32,810 nucleotides of DNA from DATBFX01 sp036558305. GTDB taxonomy: Bacteria; Chloroflexota; Chloroflexia; Thermomicrobiales; UBA6265. This document shows positions 25,558-32,810 of the stretch, one piece after another (the first letter of the stretch is position 1; each line of letters begins with the position of its first letter). The translations under genes were made by a program, and so were the position numbers. The stretch lies in assembly GCA_036558305.1 (NCBI GenBank), contig DATBFX010000569.1, forward strand, positions 1 to 32,810, in the 5' to 3' direction. The notes beneath the pieces are model-generated. The model had not been told where the DNA came from and ran no database searches. It was given only the letters and a program-made list of their open reading frames with translations.

Positions 25558-26268
25558 ATGGCAGACTTCGACGACGTGAAGGCACGGTTGTGTCCGGAGG
25601 CACGGACCCGGACGGCGGACCTCGGTCTGCTGGCGTTGCGAATGACCGCCGGCGGACTGCTCGCCGGACACGGGGCGCAGAAACTCTTCGGCGCATTCGG
25701 GGGACACGGGTTGGAAGGTATGGGGGGGATGCTCGAATCGATGGGGATGCGGCCCGGCAAGTCCTGGGCGGCGTTAGCCGGTCTCTCCGAGTTCGGCGGC
25801 GGCATGCTGACCGCGCTCGGGTTGGGGGGACCGATCGGTCCGGTCATGCTTCAGGGCTCGATGGTCACGGCCGCACGCACGGTGCACTGGGGCAAACCGA
25901 TCTGGACGACCGCGGGCGGGGCCGAGGAACCCGTGCTCTACTCGGCCATCGGCATGGCAGTCGGCCTGGCCGGACCGGGGCGCTATTCGTTGGATCACCT
26001 GTTCGGCATCCGCGTTCCGAAGTCCCTCGCCGCCCTGACCGCCGCCGGTGTCGTGGCCGGAGTCGTGCTTGCCGATCGCGCATCGGCACCGGCGCAGCAA
26101 GAGGAACCGGCAGCGGAAGAGGCTGCTATGAAAGGACCGGAAGGGGGCGAGGATCGCGTCGTCGAATCACGCCCCGCCGAGGTGGGAGCCACGGCGGATA
26201 CAGGAGAGACCGGAGAAACCGCTCAGGCGGACGACGCGACAGCCGCGTCGGCGCTGTCCTCCTTGTAG
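25558..26268 (+). CDS. DoxX-family membrane protein
   Basis: A 236-residue membrane protein. The ATG at 25558 follows AAAGGAGA by five bases. Residues 22-48 hold the DoxX opening, GLLALRMTAGGLLAGHGAQKLFGAFGG, then a second helix around 70-90 (AALAGLSEFGGGMLTALGLG), a third near 92-108 and a fourth near 126-140. A fifth hydrophobic stretch (157-172) is followed by a 60-residue acidic, Glu/Ala/Thr-rich tail, presumably cytosolic and disordered. DoxX proteins are small quinone- or thiol-linked membrane proteins of uncertain role, some acting in thiosulfate oxidation or oxidative-stress complexes. The long acidic tail is unusual for the family. The gene is convergent with the ChrB-like gene, with a ten-base gap. 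Confidence 0.88.
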   Translation: MADFDDVKARLCPEARTRTADLGLLALRMTAGGLLAGHGAQKLFGAFGGHGLEGMGGMLESMGMRPGKSWAALAGLSEFGGGMLTALGLGGPIGPVMLQGSMVTAARTVHWGKPIWTTAGGAEEPVLYSAIGMAVGLAGPGRYSLDHLFGIRVPKSLAALTAAGVVAGVVLADRASAPAQQEEPAAEEAAMKGPEGGEDRVVESRPAEVGATADTGETGETAQADDATAASALSSL

Positions 26269-26278
26269 ACCATTTGCG

Positions 26279-26746
26279 TCAATCGCGCTCGGTCGTCCCC
26301 GATCGCTCGGGTGTGGCGACCGGCGCCAGCAGGTCCTGGCAGAAGCGGTAGAGCCCGTCGAGCACCGGCGCCATCGCGGCGACGAACGCCGCGTCGTCGG
26401 TGTGGAGGGCACGGATTCCCGACCCGATCGCGCGCAGCCCCACCGACCACGGCGTCAGTTGCCGGTCGGTGGTCTCGGCACCGCGCAACGCCAGGGCCAT
26501 CACTGCGAGTGCGGGGTCGGTCAACTGGTAGTGGGTCACCAGGGAATCGAAGCCGGTGCGGAAGCCCGTGTGCCGCAACTCCGCTTTTGGATGATGAAAG
26601 GGCGTGGCGCCGGTCGCCTCTGCCTCCGCCATCACCTGGGATTCGGGCAGAAAGGCGATCTCCGCGTCGGGATCGATCATCCGGCGAATCAGCCAAATCA
26701 TCGAGGCGCGATCCATCCGTGCCCCTGCCCGCGTCACCCACCGCAC
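26279..26746 (-). CDS. ChrB C-terminal (chromate-resistance) domain protein
   Basis: A 155-residue protein starting at a GTG at 26746 with AGGAGGGG five bases upstream. It matches the stand-alone ChrB C-terminal domain: MRWVTRAGARMDRASMIWLIRRMIDPDAEIAF at the start, GATPFHHPKAELRHTG in the middle, and DPALAVMALALRGAETTD after it. In typical members the segment after the HxG is CxFD; here it is FRTGFDSL, so the usual cysteine is absent, and the PWLIRRFID tryptophan region is MIWLIRRMID. The domain is tied to chromate resistance and may sense or reduce chromate. No chrA transporter is present in the window. Function in chromate is therefore inferred only from family. Confidence 0.82.
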   Translation of the reverse strand: MRWVTRAGARMDRASMIWLIRRMIDPDAEIAFLPESQVMAEAEATGATPFHHPKAELRHTGFRTGFDSLVTHYQLTDPALAVMALALRGAETTDRQLTPWSVGLRAIGSGIRALHTDDAAFVAAMAPVLDGLYRFCQDLLAPVATPERSGTTERD

Positions 26747-26870
26747 GGATGCCCCTCCTCGCGCGCTCGCGCACGCAGTCGTCGTTGCGGAATCGAGATC
26801 GAAGCGGGCGGAATGCGGACAGCACTCCGCCCGAGCCGGTTCGGCAGTTTGACCACCGGGCCTCGTGCTG

Positions 26871-27773
26871 TCAAGGCGACCCGCGACGCGCCCGAGCGCG
26901 CCAGCCCGAGGTCCAGCGCCGCACCCGATCGAGGTACGCGGGCGTCAGCCAGGGAATGTCCGCGCGTCCGAGCCGCGGCGACAGGTCGCGCTCCATCAGC
27001 ACCCCGGCCCACCAACAGAACGGTGCCAGGTCCCCGATCGGCCCCGCGGCCTGTTCGTAGCCGCGTCGCCAACCCGCCTCGAAGGCTCGTCGCATCGCCC
27101 GCCCCGTCTCGACGGTAGGCGCGTCGGGCAGCGGAGCCAGCCTGATGATCGAGAGGGTCCGGGCAAGATCGGCGCGCGGATCGCCGGAGCGCGCATTCGC
27201 CCAGTCGAGCACCGCCGTCACGCGGTTCCCCTCGACCAGGACGTTCAGCGGATGGTAATCGAGATGGATCAGCGCCGGTGACCGCGCCGGCTGTCGCGCC
27301 AGACACGAGGCGAGCGTCGGGTCGGGCACCGCCGACGCGTCCCAGAGCGAGGCACGAGTCGGGAGATCGGTGGGAGGTGGCAGGGCATGGATGGCTGCCT
27401 GGACTTGCCCGAAGGCGACGCCGAGGTCGCGGATGCGCGGTCGATCCGAAGGATCGCCCAGCAACACCTCGGCGAGCGGGCGACCGGTGCACCACGAGAG
27501 CAAGAGAACGGGCCGATCCTGCCAGGTCGCCGTCGCGGCAACGGGGGGGACGGGTAAGCCCCCGTCTGTGGCCGCCGTCATCGCGGCGATCTCTCGTCGT
27601 GCCTGATCGACCTGGTCCGGTCTGAGCACCCGGAGCGCGTAGTCTTCTCCGACGCTATTCACGCGCCAGATCGCCGCGTCGACACCGCCTTGCACCGGCT
27701 CAACCGAGACCGGGGAGCCGAGCCCGAGCGCGGTCAGCACGGCGAGGGGATCGATGCTGTTTGCCGATTGCAT
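26871..27773 (-). CDS. APH-fold phosphotransferase (aminoglycoside/homoserine-kinase-like)
   Basis: A 300-residue kinase of the protein-kinase-like APH superfamily. I use the ATG at 27773; a GTG 15 bases earlier is an alternative. The N-lobe has a Gly-rich QGGVDAAIWRV (28-38) and the lysine-free ALRVLR strand. The hinge is VLLLSWCTGRPLAEVL (89-104). The catalytic loop HLDYHPLNVL has H170, D172 and N177, and the metal-binding D190 lies in AVLDWANARSGDPRADLART. All catalytic residues are present except that the usual N-lobe lysine appears as arginine (YALRVL). It probably phosphorylates a small hydroxylated molecule. Drug resistance should not be assumed. Confidence 0.85.
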   Translation of the reverse strand: MQSANSIDPLAVLTALGLGSPVSVEPVQGGVDAAIWRVNSVGEDYALRVLRPDQVDQARREIAAMTAATDGGLPVPPVAATATWQDRPVLLLSWCTGRPLAEVLLGDPSDRPRIRDLGVAFGQVQAAIHALPPPTDLPTRASLWDASAVPDPTLASCLARQPARSPALIHLDYHPLNVLVEGNRVTAVLDWANARSGDPRADLARTLSIIRLAPLPDAPTVETGRAMRRAFEAGWRRGYEQAAGPIGDLAPFCWWAGVLMERDLSPRLGRADIPWLTPAYLDRVRRWTSGWRARARRGSP

Positions 27774-27866
27774 GCCCAACTCTACCACGGCGTTTGCCCG
27801 CCGGTCGGGATGCGGCGTTTGCCCAGGTCGCCGCCGTCCTCACCGGCCCTGGGGCATTGCGGCTTG

Positions 27867-28886
27867 CTACGCTCGATTGAGCGTTTCGCGCAGGGCTGGC
27901 AGCGCCCGCTCACCGAGCAGCGTCACACCCGCCGCGTCGGTGAAGCCGTGGGGGGTGCCGAACTCGACGCGGGTGGCGCCGGCGGCGAAGAGGGCTTCGG
28001 TCTGCCGGACGATCTGATCGGGGGTGCCGGAGAAGGCGAAGCGGTCGAGGACGTCGTCCGGCACCATCGCCGCCGCTTCGTCGTCACGACGCGCCGCGAC
28101 GAGGGCGGCCATCCGACGCAAGAGGTCGACCGGCAGGTCGACGGTGGGATCGAGGGGGGCCACGACCGGGAGATAGCGGGCGACCTGTTGGCGGGCGCGG
28201 GTTCGCGCGGCCGGTCCGTCCTCGTCGACGACGGTCACCGCGCCCATGACGATGCCGACGGTACCGAGGGGGCGGCGTGCCTGCGCTTCACCGATCGCCA
28301 GGTAGCGGCGCATGACCGGGACCAGGGCCGGATTGGTCGAGCCGCCGATCTTGACCTCGTCGGCGACTTCGCCCGCCAGCGCCGCCAGTTTCGGTCCCCA
28401 GGTACCGATCAGGAGGGGGATGTCCGGGCGCGCCACCTCGTACCGGAGCAGGCGACCGGCCGGGAGTGGGAAGAGATCGCTCGCGAACTCGTCTTCTCGG
28501 CCGGCGAGGAGGTGGCGAATCGCCCCGATCGCCTCGCGCAGCCGGGCGACCGGTGCACGCTCTTCGATCCCGATCGCTTCGAGCCAGGCACCGCGGGCGA
28601 GGCCGAGGTACGCCCGCCCGTTTGAGGCGGCGTCGAGCGCCGCGAGCTGGCCGGCGATTTCGACGGGGTGCAGCAGCCAGGTGTTGAGGGCGGCCGGGCC
28701 GAGCCGGACGCGTCGGGTGGCGCGCGCCATCGCCAAGAGCGGCACGATCGCCGGTTGGAAACCGAGATCGGCGTAGACACCGACGGCGTCGAAGCCGAGG
28801 TGCTCCGCGAGCTCGGCCAGGGCGGCGTACTCGGCGAGCGTTTTGTTGCCTTGAAACGCGACGGAGACCTCGCGTCGCCTGGTCAT
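27867..28886 (-). CDS. LLM-class F420/FMN-dependent oxidoreductase (Mer-like)
   Basis: A 339-residue luciferase-like TIM-barrel protein. The ATG at 28886 follows AAGAAGG by five bases. Landmarks: LAELAEHLGFDAVGVYADLGFQPAIVPLLAMA in the first 60 residues, RRVRLGPAALNTWLLHPVEIAGQLAALD after it (the cis-peptide/cofactor loop region), GRAYLGLARGAWLEAIGI, PLLIGTWGPKLAALAGEVADEVKIGGSTNP near the middle, and FAFSGTPDQIVRQTEALFAAGATRVEFGTPHG near the C-terminus. This order fits the methylene-tetrahydromethanopterin-reductase-like F420-dependent branch. The substrate is unknown. It is a second, only distantly similar LLM enzyme in the window (see 2515-3456), and is divergent from the small gene at 28996. 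Confidence 0.9.
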   Translation of the reverse strand: MTRRREVSVAFQGNKTLAEYAALAELAEHLGFDAVGVYADLGFQPAIVPLLAMARATRRVRLGPAALNTWLLHPVEIAGQLAALDAASNGRAYLGLARGAWLEAIGIEERAPVARLREAIGAIRHLLAGREDEFASDLFPLPAGRLLRYEVARPDIPLLIGTWGPKLAALAGEVADEVKIGGSTNPALVPVMRRYLAIGEAQARRPLGTVGIVMGAVTVVDEDGPAARTRARQQVARYLPVVAPLDPTVDLPVDLLRRMAALVAARRDDEAAAMVPDDVLDRFAFSGTPDQIVRQTEALFAAGATRVEFGTPHGFTDAAGVTLLGERALPALRETLNRA

Positions 28887-28995
28887 CGCTCCCTTCTTTC
28901 GGCTCGGCCTCAGCGCACCGACGACGGTGGGCGCGATTCTGGCACAATCGATTCCGAACGCCAGCCCCGCAGGGAACGTTCGAAGGTGATGGTTC

Positions 28996-29316
28996 ATGGC
29001 AGCCGATCGGTTTCGTCTCGCCAATCTCCGCGTGACCGTGGTCGCGATCGAGGGCCGCTCGGTCTGCGGCCTCAACGTCGGCGATTTCTTCGAGGTGACG
29101 GAGAGTAGCCGCCTCCGGATTCCCGATGGCAAGCACTTCTGCCTGTTTGCCCTGGCCGCCGTGCTGCCGCTGCTCCCCGCCAAGATGCGGGCGCTCGATC
29201 CGGCGGATTGGTTGTGGCAAGACAGTCTGGTGGCCTGCCCCGATCCCGACGAGCGGGTGATCCTCCGCATCGAGCGGACCGGCGAGGCGAGGCTGCGGAC
29301 GTCGGAGTTGACTTGA
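28996..29316 (+). CDS. TIGR04076-family small protein
   Basis: A 106-residue protein starting at the ATG at 28996, with GAAGGTG upstream. It shows the family arrangement: an opening strand RVTVVAIEGRSVCGLNVGDFFEVTES, a second cysteine in KHFCLFALAAVLPLLPAKMRAL, and a basic, short C-terminus with ILRIERTGE. TIGR04076 proteins are about 90-110 residues and often sit beside oxidoreductases. Their function is not known, although the conserved cysteine pair suggests metal binding or redox work. Here it is divergent from the F420/FMN oxidoreductase, sharing a 109-base intergenic region, and convergent with the lyase gene. Confidence 0.75.
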   Translation: MAADRFRLANLRVTVVAIEGRSVCGLNVGDFFEVTESSRLRIPDGKHFCLFALAAVLPLLPAKMRALDPADWLWQDSLVACPDPDERVILRIERTGEARLRTSELT

Positions 29317-29349
29317 TCTCCCGCGGCCCCGGCCGCGGCGACGACCGCG

Positions 29350-30846
29350 TCAGCCCCCGCCGATCAGGCGCTCGACCCGGCTCGCGCGTTCGGACGCCGC
29401 GGCGGCGAGTCGCGCGCGCGTCTCGGCCAGCCAGGCACGATCGGCGTCCAGGCGGCCGGTTGCCTCCGCGAGCGCCCGGTCCATCGTCTCCGGCGCCGGA
29501 CCACCGGGGACGGTCCGGACGCGGACGAACGACCAGGGATCGAGCGCGGTGCGGACGGTCTCGGCGGCGAGGCCGAGCGGGCGACCGGTCACGGCGCGGG
29601 CTGCCGCATCGACCATCGCGGGCGCGATCGCGGTCGCGTCGATACCCGCGGCGATGGCGTCGTGCACGACGCGGGCAGCGATTGCGTGGGCGGTGCGGAA
29701 GGGAAGGCCGCACACCCGGACGAGCGCGTCCGCCAGTTCGGTGCTGGTGGTGAATCCCCGGCCGGCACGGGCGGCGAGAAGATCCGCGTCGACCGCGAGG
29801 GGGGAGGCGACGACCGCGGTCAGGAGGTCGAGCACCGACGCCATCGCACCGAAGCAGCGCGCGAGGGGAACATAGATCTCGTCCTCGACGTCGACGGTGT
29901 CGCCGAAGGCGCTGCTGTGGACCATCGTCGCGACGGTGGCGGCGTCGCCGTAGACGTAGCCGACGCGGGCGCGCACGTGCTCCAGGACGACCGGATTGCG
30001 CTTCTGCGGCATGATCGAGCTGATCTGGACGAAGGCATCCGCGATCCGGACGACGCCGACTTCCGGTCTCGTCCAGATCAGGAGGTCGTGGACGAAGCGC
30101 GACAGGCTGGCCGCGGCCGTGACGAGGGCGCCGGTCGCCTCGAGCATGTGGTCGGCCGCGCCGACCGCGTCGTAGCCGTTTTCGACCACCCCCGCGAAGC
30201 CGAGCAGGCGCGCGGTCAGCGCGCGGTCGATCGGGAATCCGGTCGTGGTGAAGGCGGCGGCACCGAGCGGGTTCTGGTTGACCCGCCCGTGGAGTTCGCG
30301 AAGACGCGCCGTGTCGCGTTCGAGCGGGCCGAGGACGCCGCCGAGGTAGTGGGCGAAGGTCGTCGGTTGGGCGGGTTGGGTGTGGGTCGTTCCCGGCATC
30401 AGGGTTGCCAGGTGCGCCCGCGCCAGGTCGAGCAACGCCGCCCGCAGGCCGAGCACCCGGTCGATCGCGTCGAGGACGAGCTCGCGCAGCATCAGGCGGC
30501 ACATCGCCGCGTCGAGGTCGTTGCGGGAGCGGGCCGTCTGCAGTGCTCCCCCCGCGTCCGGTCCCGCCAGCTCGATGAGGCGGCGCTCAACCGCGAAGAA
30601 CAGATCCTCGACCGCGGGCGCGTAGCGAAACGCCGCGTCCCCCTCGGCGGCGATGGCGCCGAGGGCGGCGAGCGCCTTCCCGGCCTCCGCGGCGGCGACG
30701 ATCCCCGTCTCGGCGAGCATCACGAGGTGGGCGGCGTTGGCCGCCAGCATCGGCGCGAAGAGGAGGCGACGCGCATCGTCGAAGGCGGGCCGGAGGACGT
30801 GCTCGGCGTAGACGGGGTGCGGAAAGGTACCGGCAGTTTCGGTCAC
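29350..30846 (-). CDS. argininosuccinate-lyase-like enzyme (fumarase/aspartase superfamily)
   Basis: A 498-residue lyase starting at a GTG at 30846, one base after the permease stop, so it is translationally coupled to the ABC operon. Superfamily regions are present: SRNDLDAA (107-114), THTQPAQPTTFAHYL with the general acid region (154-168), NPLGAAAF (192-199), and the signature SSIMPQKRNP with the catalytic serine (276-285). It is a little longer than ArgH (about 460). SRNDQ, strict in true ArgH, is SRNDL, and the usual GSSxMPQKxNP is ISSIMPQKRNP. Because it follows two sugar-type permeases and not argG, I think it acts on a transported compound rather than in arginine synthesis. It should cleave a C-N bond to release fumarate or a relative. 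Confidence 0.85.
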   Translation of the reverse strand: MTETAGTFPHPVYAEHVLRPAFDDARRLLFAPMLAANAAHLVMLAETGIVAAAEAGKALAALGAIAAEGDAAFRYAPAVEDLFFAVERRLIELAGPDAGGALQTARSRNDLDAAMCRLMLRELVLDAIDRVLGLRAALLDLARAHLATLMPGTTHTQPAQPTTFAHYLGGVLGPLERDTARLRELHGRVNQNPLGAAAFTTTGFPIDRALTARLLGFAGVVENGYDAVGAADHMLEATGALVTAAASLSRFVHDLLIWTRPEVGVVRIADAFVQISSIMPQKRNPVVLEHVRARVGYVYGDAATVATMVHSSAFGDTVDVEDEIYVPLARCFGAMASVLDLLTAVVASPLAVDADLLAARAGRGFTTSTELADALVRVCGLPFRTAHAIAARVVHDAIAAGIDATAIAPAMVDAAARAVTGRPLGLAAETVRTALDPWSFVRVRTVPGGPAPETMDRALAEATGRLDADRAWLAETRARLAAAASERASRVERLIGGG

Positions 30847-30847
30847 G

Positions 30848-31771
30848 TTATCCCTTGATCCCGGTCAGGGCGATGCCACGGATGATCTGGCGCTGGAAGA
30901 TGGCGAAGACGACCAGGATCGGGATCGTCGCCAGCGCCGCCGCGGTCATGATCAACTCGTACTGGCTGCCGGCTTCGCTGGAGAAGAAGGCGATGCCGAC
31001 CGGTAGGGTTCGCATCCCCTCGGAGCGGATCGCGATCAGCGGCCAGAGGTAGGCGTTCCAGTTGCCGAGGAAGGTGAAGATACAGAGCGCCGCCAGGGCG
31101 GGCTTGACCAGCGGCAGCGCCACTTTCCAGAACAACCCGAATTCGGAGAACCCATCGATGCGACCGGCATCGAGGAGGTCGTTGGGCACCGTCAGGAAGA
31201 ACTGGCGCATCAGGAACACGCCAAAGGCGCTCATCACACCCGGGAACATGATCCCCCAGTAGGTGTTGACCCAGTGCAGCTTGATCGACATCAGGTACCA
31301 GGGAATGACCAGCATTTCGGTCGGGACCATCAGCGTACTGAGGATGAGCACGAAGATGACGTTCTGGAGCGGAAACCGGAATTTCGCGAGGACGTAACCG
31401 GCCAGCGAGTCGAAAAAGGCGACGCTGGCGGTGGTGATCGTGGCGACGATCAGGCTGTTGACGAACCAGCGGACGTAGTCGGTGTCCTCCAACACGTGCC
31501 GGTAGTTGTCGAGGGTGGGGTCGGGCGGTAGCAACGCCAGCCCGTAGACGTCCTTGGCGTGTTTGAGCGAGGAGGAGATCATCCAGAGGAACGGGAAGAT
31601 CATCCCCAGACCGCCGAGCAACAGGATCACGTAGAGCAGACCGCGCGCCGCCGTCCGCCGCCAGTCGCGGCGGCTCTCGACGACGACGGCGCCGCCGGCG
31701 GCGACCGGTCGCGTTGCCGGCAGCGGGCCCGCGGTCGGTTTGGCGACGGCGGAGCGGGCTTCAGTACTCAT
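30848..31771 (-). CDS. carbohydrate ABC transporter permease (MalG/UgpE type)
   Basis: A 307-residue inner-membrane permease with its ATG at 31771, overlapping the 3' end of the other permease by 11 bases. A Pro/Ala-rich cytosolic lead of about 40 residues precedes six membrane helices, the first near residues 45-67. The EAA loop that docks on the ATPase is DAGRIDGFSEFGLFWKVALPLVKPAL near residues 200-225. FVNSLIVATITT and the final GIALTGIKG are typical of the MalG/UgpE subgroup. It should pair with the MalF-type permease, an external binding protein and an ATPase. The latter two are not in this window; the binding protein may lie just beyond the right edge. Confidence 0.93.
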   Translation of the reverse strand: MSTEARSAVAKPTAGPLPATRPVAAGGAVVVESRRDWRRTAARGLLYVILLLGGLGMIFPFLWMISSSLKHAKDVYGLALLPPDPTLDNYRHVLEDTDYVRWFVNSLIVATITTASVAFFDSLAGYVLAKFRFPLQNVIFVLILSTLMVPTEMLVIPWYLMSIKLHWVNTYWGIMFPGVMSAFGVFLMRQFFLTVPNDLLDAGRIDGFSEFGLFWKVALPLVKPALAALCIFTFLGNWNAYLWPLIAIRSEGMRTLPVGIAFFSSEAGSQYELIMTAAALATIPILVVFAIFQRQIIRGIALTGIKG

Positions 31772-32654
31772 AGCGCCTCGACAGGACTTTGAGTTGGACG
31801 ATCGTGATCGCCAGGATCATCAGGAAGAGGGCAAAGGTCATCGCCGCGGCGTAGCCCATCTTCGAGGGGAGACTGGCGAACGCCTGCTGGTAGATGTAGA
31901 GCACCAGGGACAGGGTGCTGTTGAGCGGGCCCCCTTGCCCCTGTGAGGTCATCGTCCGGATCTGGGTAAAGACCTGGAGCGAGCTGATGACGCCGACGAC
32001 GGTCAAGAAGACGATCGTCGGATTGAGGAGCGGGATCGTGATGTCGACAAACCGCCGCCGCGGACCGGCGCCGTCGAGGGCGGCGGCCTCGTAGTACGTC
32101 TCCGGGATGCCCTCCAGTCCGGCCAGGAAGATGACGATCTGGAATCCGAGTCCCTGCCAGACCGTCATCGCGATGATCGAATAGATCGCCATGTCGGGAC
32201 TCTGCAGGAACTTGAAGGGACCGATCCCGAGGTGACCCAAACCTTCGTTGAGTACCCCGTTCGGGGTGTAGATCCAGCGCCAAACCCAGCCGACGGCGAC
32301 GAGCGAGGTCACGTACGGGACGAAGTAGAGCATCCGGTAGAACCCGACGTAGCGGGTCAGCCGCTGCAACCCGAGCGCGACCGCCAGACTCAGGACGAGA
32401 CCGGCCGGGACGCCGACGACGACGTAGACCCAGGTGTTGCGGAGCGCCTTCCAGAAGACCTCGTCGCTTCCCATCCGCCGGAAGTTGTCGAGCCCGACGT
32501 AGGGTTGCTCGATCGCGATCGGATCCCACTTGTGGAGACTGACCCAGAAGGCGTAGAGCGCCGGCGCGATCCGGATCGTCAGGAAAAAGACGAGCGGAAG
32601 CCCGAGAAAGGCGTACGCCCAGAGCCAGCGCCGCTTTTCCAGCGTGAGATGCAC
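31761..32654 (-). CDS. carbohydrate ABC transporter permease (MalF/UgpA type)
   Basis: A 297-residue permease starting at a GTG at 32654 with GGAGGG seven bases upstream. Six membrane helices begin with WLWAYAFLGLPLVFFLTIRIAPALYAFWVSL. The periplasmic loop YVGLDNFRRM, the helix-3 region YRMLYFVPYVTSLVAVGWVW, and the EAA loop YYEAAALDGAGPRRRFVDITIPLLNPT are characteristic of the MalF/UgpA group. Its stop overlaps the start of the partner permease. Together they would import an oligosaccharide or similar compound. The substrate cannot be predicted. The gap upstream is filled by the 8-bp tandem/inverted repeat ending at 32797. Confidence 0.93.
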   Translation of the reverse strand: MHLTLEKRRWLWAYAFLGLPLVFFLTIRIAPALYAFWVSLHKWDPIAIEQPYVGLDNFRRMGSDEVFWKALRNTWVYVVVGVPAGLVLSLAVALGLQRLTRYVGFYRMLYFVPYVTSLVAVGWVWRWIYTPNGVLNEGLGHLGIGPFKFLQSPDMAIYSIIAMTVWQGLGFQIVIFLAGLEGIPETYYEAAALDGAGPRRRFVDITIPLLNPTIVFLTVVGVISSLQVFTQIRTMTSQGQGGPLNSTLSLVLYIYQQAFASLPSKMGYAAAMTFALFLMILAITIVQLKVLSRRYEY

Positions 32655-32670
32655 GAATCGACCCTCCGGA

Positions 32671-32797
32671 GGCGGCGAGGCGGCGAGGCGGCGAGGCGGC
32701 GAGGCGGCAAGGAAAGGAACGACCAGTTCTCGCCTTCTCGACTCCCCGCCTCTCCCGTTTGTCCCTTGCCGCCTTGCCGCCTCGCCGCCTCGCCGCC
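32671..32797. repeat. 8-bp tandem repeat arrays in inverted orientation
   Basis: Five GGCGGCGA/GGCGGCAA units (32671-32710) face four reverse-complement units (32766-32797) across a 55-base spacer. The left array begins just before the ribosome-binding site of the permease. The right array ends on the first base of a TAG stop codon on the minus strand. The element thus fills an intercistronic gap, as the ones at 17145 and 20405 do. Confidence 0.8.
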
Positions 32798-32810
32798 TAC
32801 TTCTGCTTGA
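32797..32810 (-). CDS. possible last codons of an upstream ABC-operon gene
   Basis: On the minus strand the window begins with AAG CAG AAG TAG after two bases, a possible Lys-Gln-Lys-stop end of the preceding gene. A solute-binding protein is expected at this position in MalF/MalG operons. Only three codons are visible, so this is a weak call. Confidence 0.25.

Noticed and set aside
25183..25696. Long N-terminal extension in the frame of the second half of the MFS gene
   Set aside because: It is out of frame with the true first half and overlaps repeat DNA. The real protein switches frame near 24657.
32671..32797. Possible CRISPR array at the right edge
   Set aside because: The units are eight bases long, contiguous and inverted across a single spacer. 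There are no regular spacers and no cas genes.

Overview
The window is a high-GC bacterial chromosome segment with tightly packed genes. Its gene content fits a Chloroflexota bacterium of the Thermomicrobia/Sphaerobacter type. The reasons are a Tat-exported nitrous oxide reductase, luciferase-like flavin/F420 oxidoreductases, exported proteins with Pro-Thr linkers, frequent GTG/TTG starts, and many interspersed inverted repeats. This assignment is inference from content; no rRNA or other phylogenetic marker is present.

Layout. 1-9.3 kb is a nitrous-oxide region. It holds a membrane protein of nos clusters cut by the left edge, two closely related Rrf2-type Fe-S regulators (736-1176 minus, 8836-9336 plus), and nosZ (6557-8554 minus). 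A four-helix membrane protein, a small gene plus flavin oxidoreductase pair, and a large NB-ARC/TPR/LuxR regulator lie between them. 9.4-11.6 kb has an intact exported protein and its decayed paralogue, which is fused to a frameshifted response-regulator receiver remnant. 11.7-13.9 kb carries an aspartoacylase-type hydrolase, a PPOX flavoprotein and a short gene fragment.

14.2-22.9 kb is the most notable part: a minus-strand operon of four genes behind a good sigma-70-like promoter. In order of transcription these are an exported/membrane von Willebrand A protein with a cytosolic tail that may be FHA-like, a 1040-residue tubulin/FtsZ-like GTPase, a 775-residue membrane-anchored protein that I read as a tubulin-like relative without the GTP signature loop, and a small multi-span membrane protein. 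Tubulin-like plus vWA modules have been proposed as membrane-remodelling systems. The catalytically dead, membrane-bound partner is my inference and is the best candidate for something under-described here. Long inverted repeats fill the two larger gaps inside this operon and touch the flanking stop and start codons.

23-32.8 kb carries a VapBC toxin-antitoxin pair with a helically phased operator, a frameshifted MFS exporter, a DoxX protein convergent with a ChrB-type chromate-resistance domain protein, an APH-fold kinase, an LLM oxidoreductase divergent from a TIGR04076-type protein, and an operon of two sugar-type ABC permeases followed by an argininosuccinate-lyase-like enzyme. No tRNA, rRNA, CRISPR array or transposase was seen.
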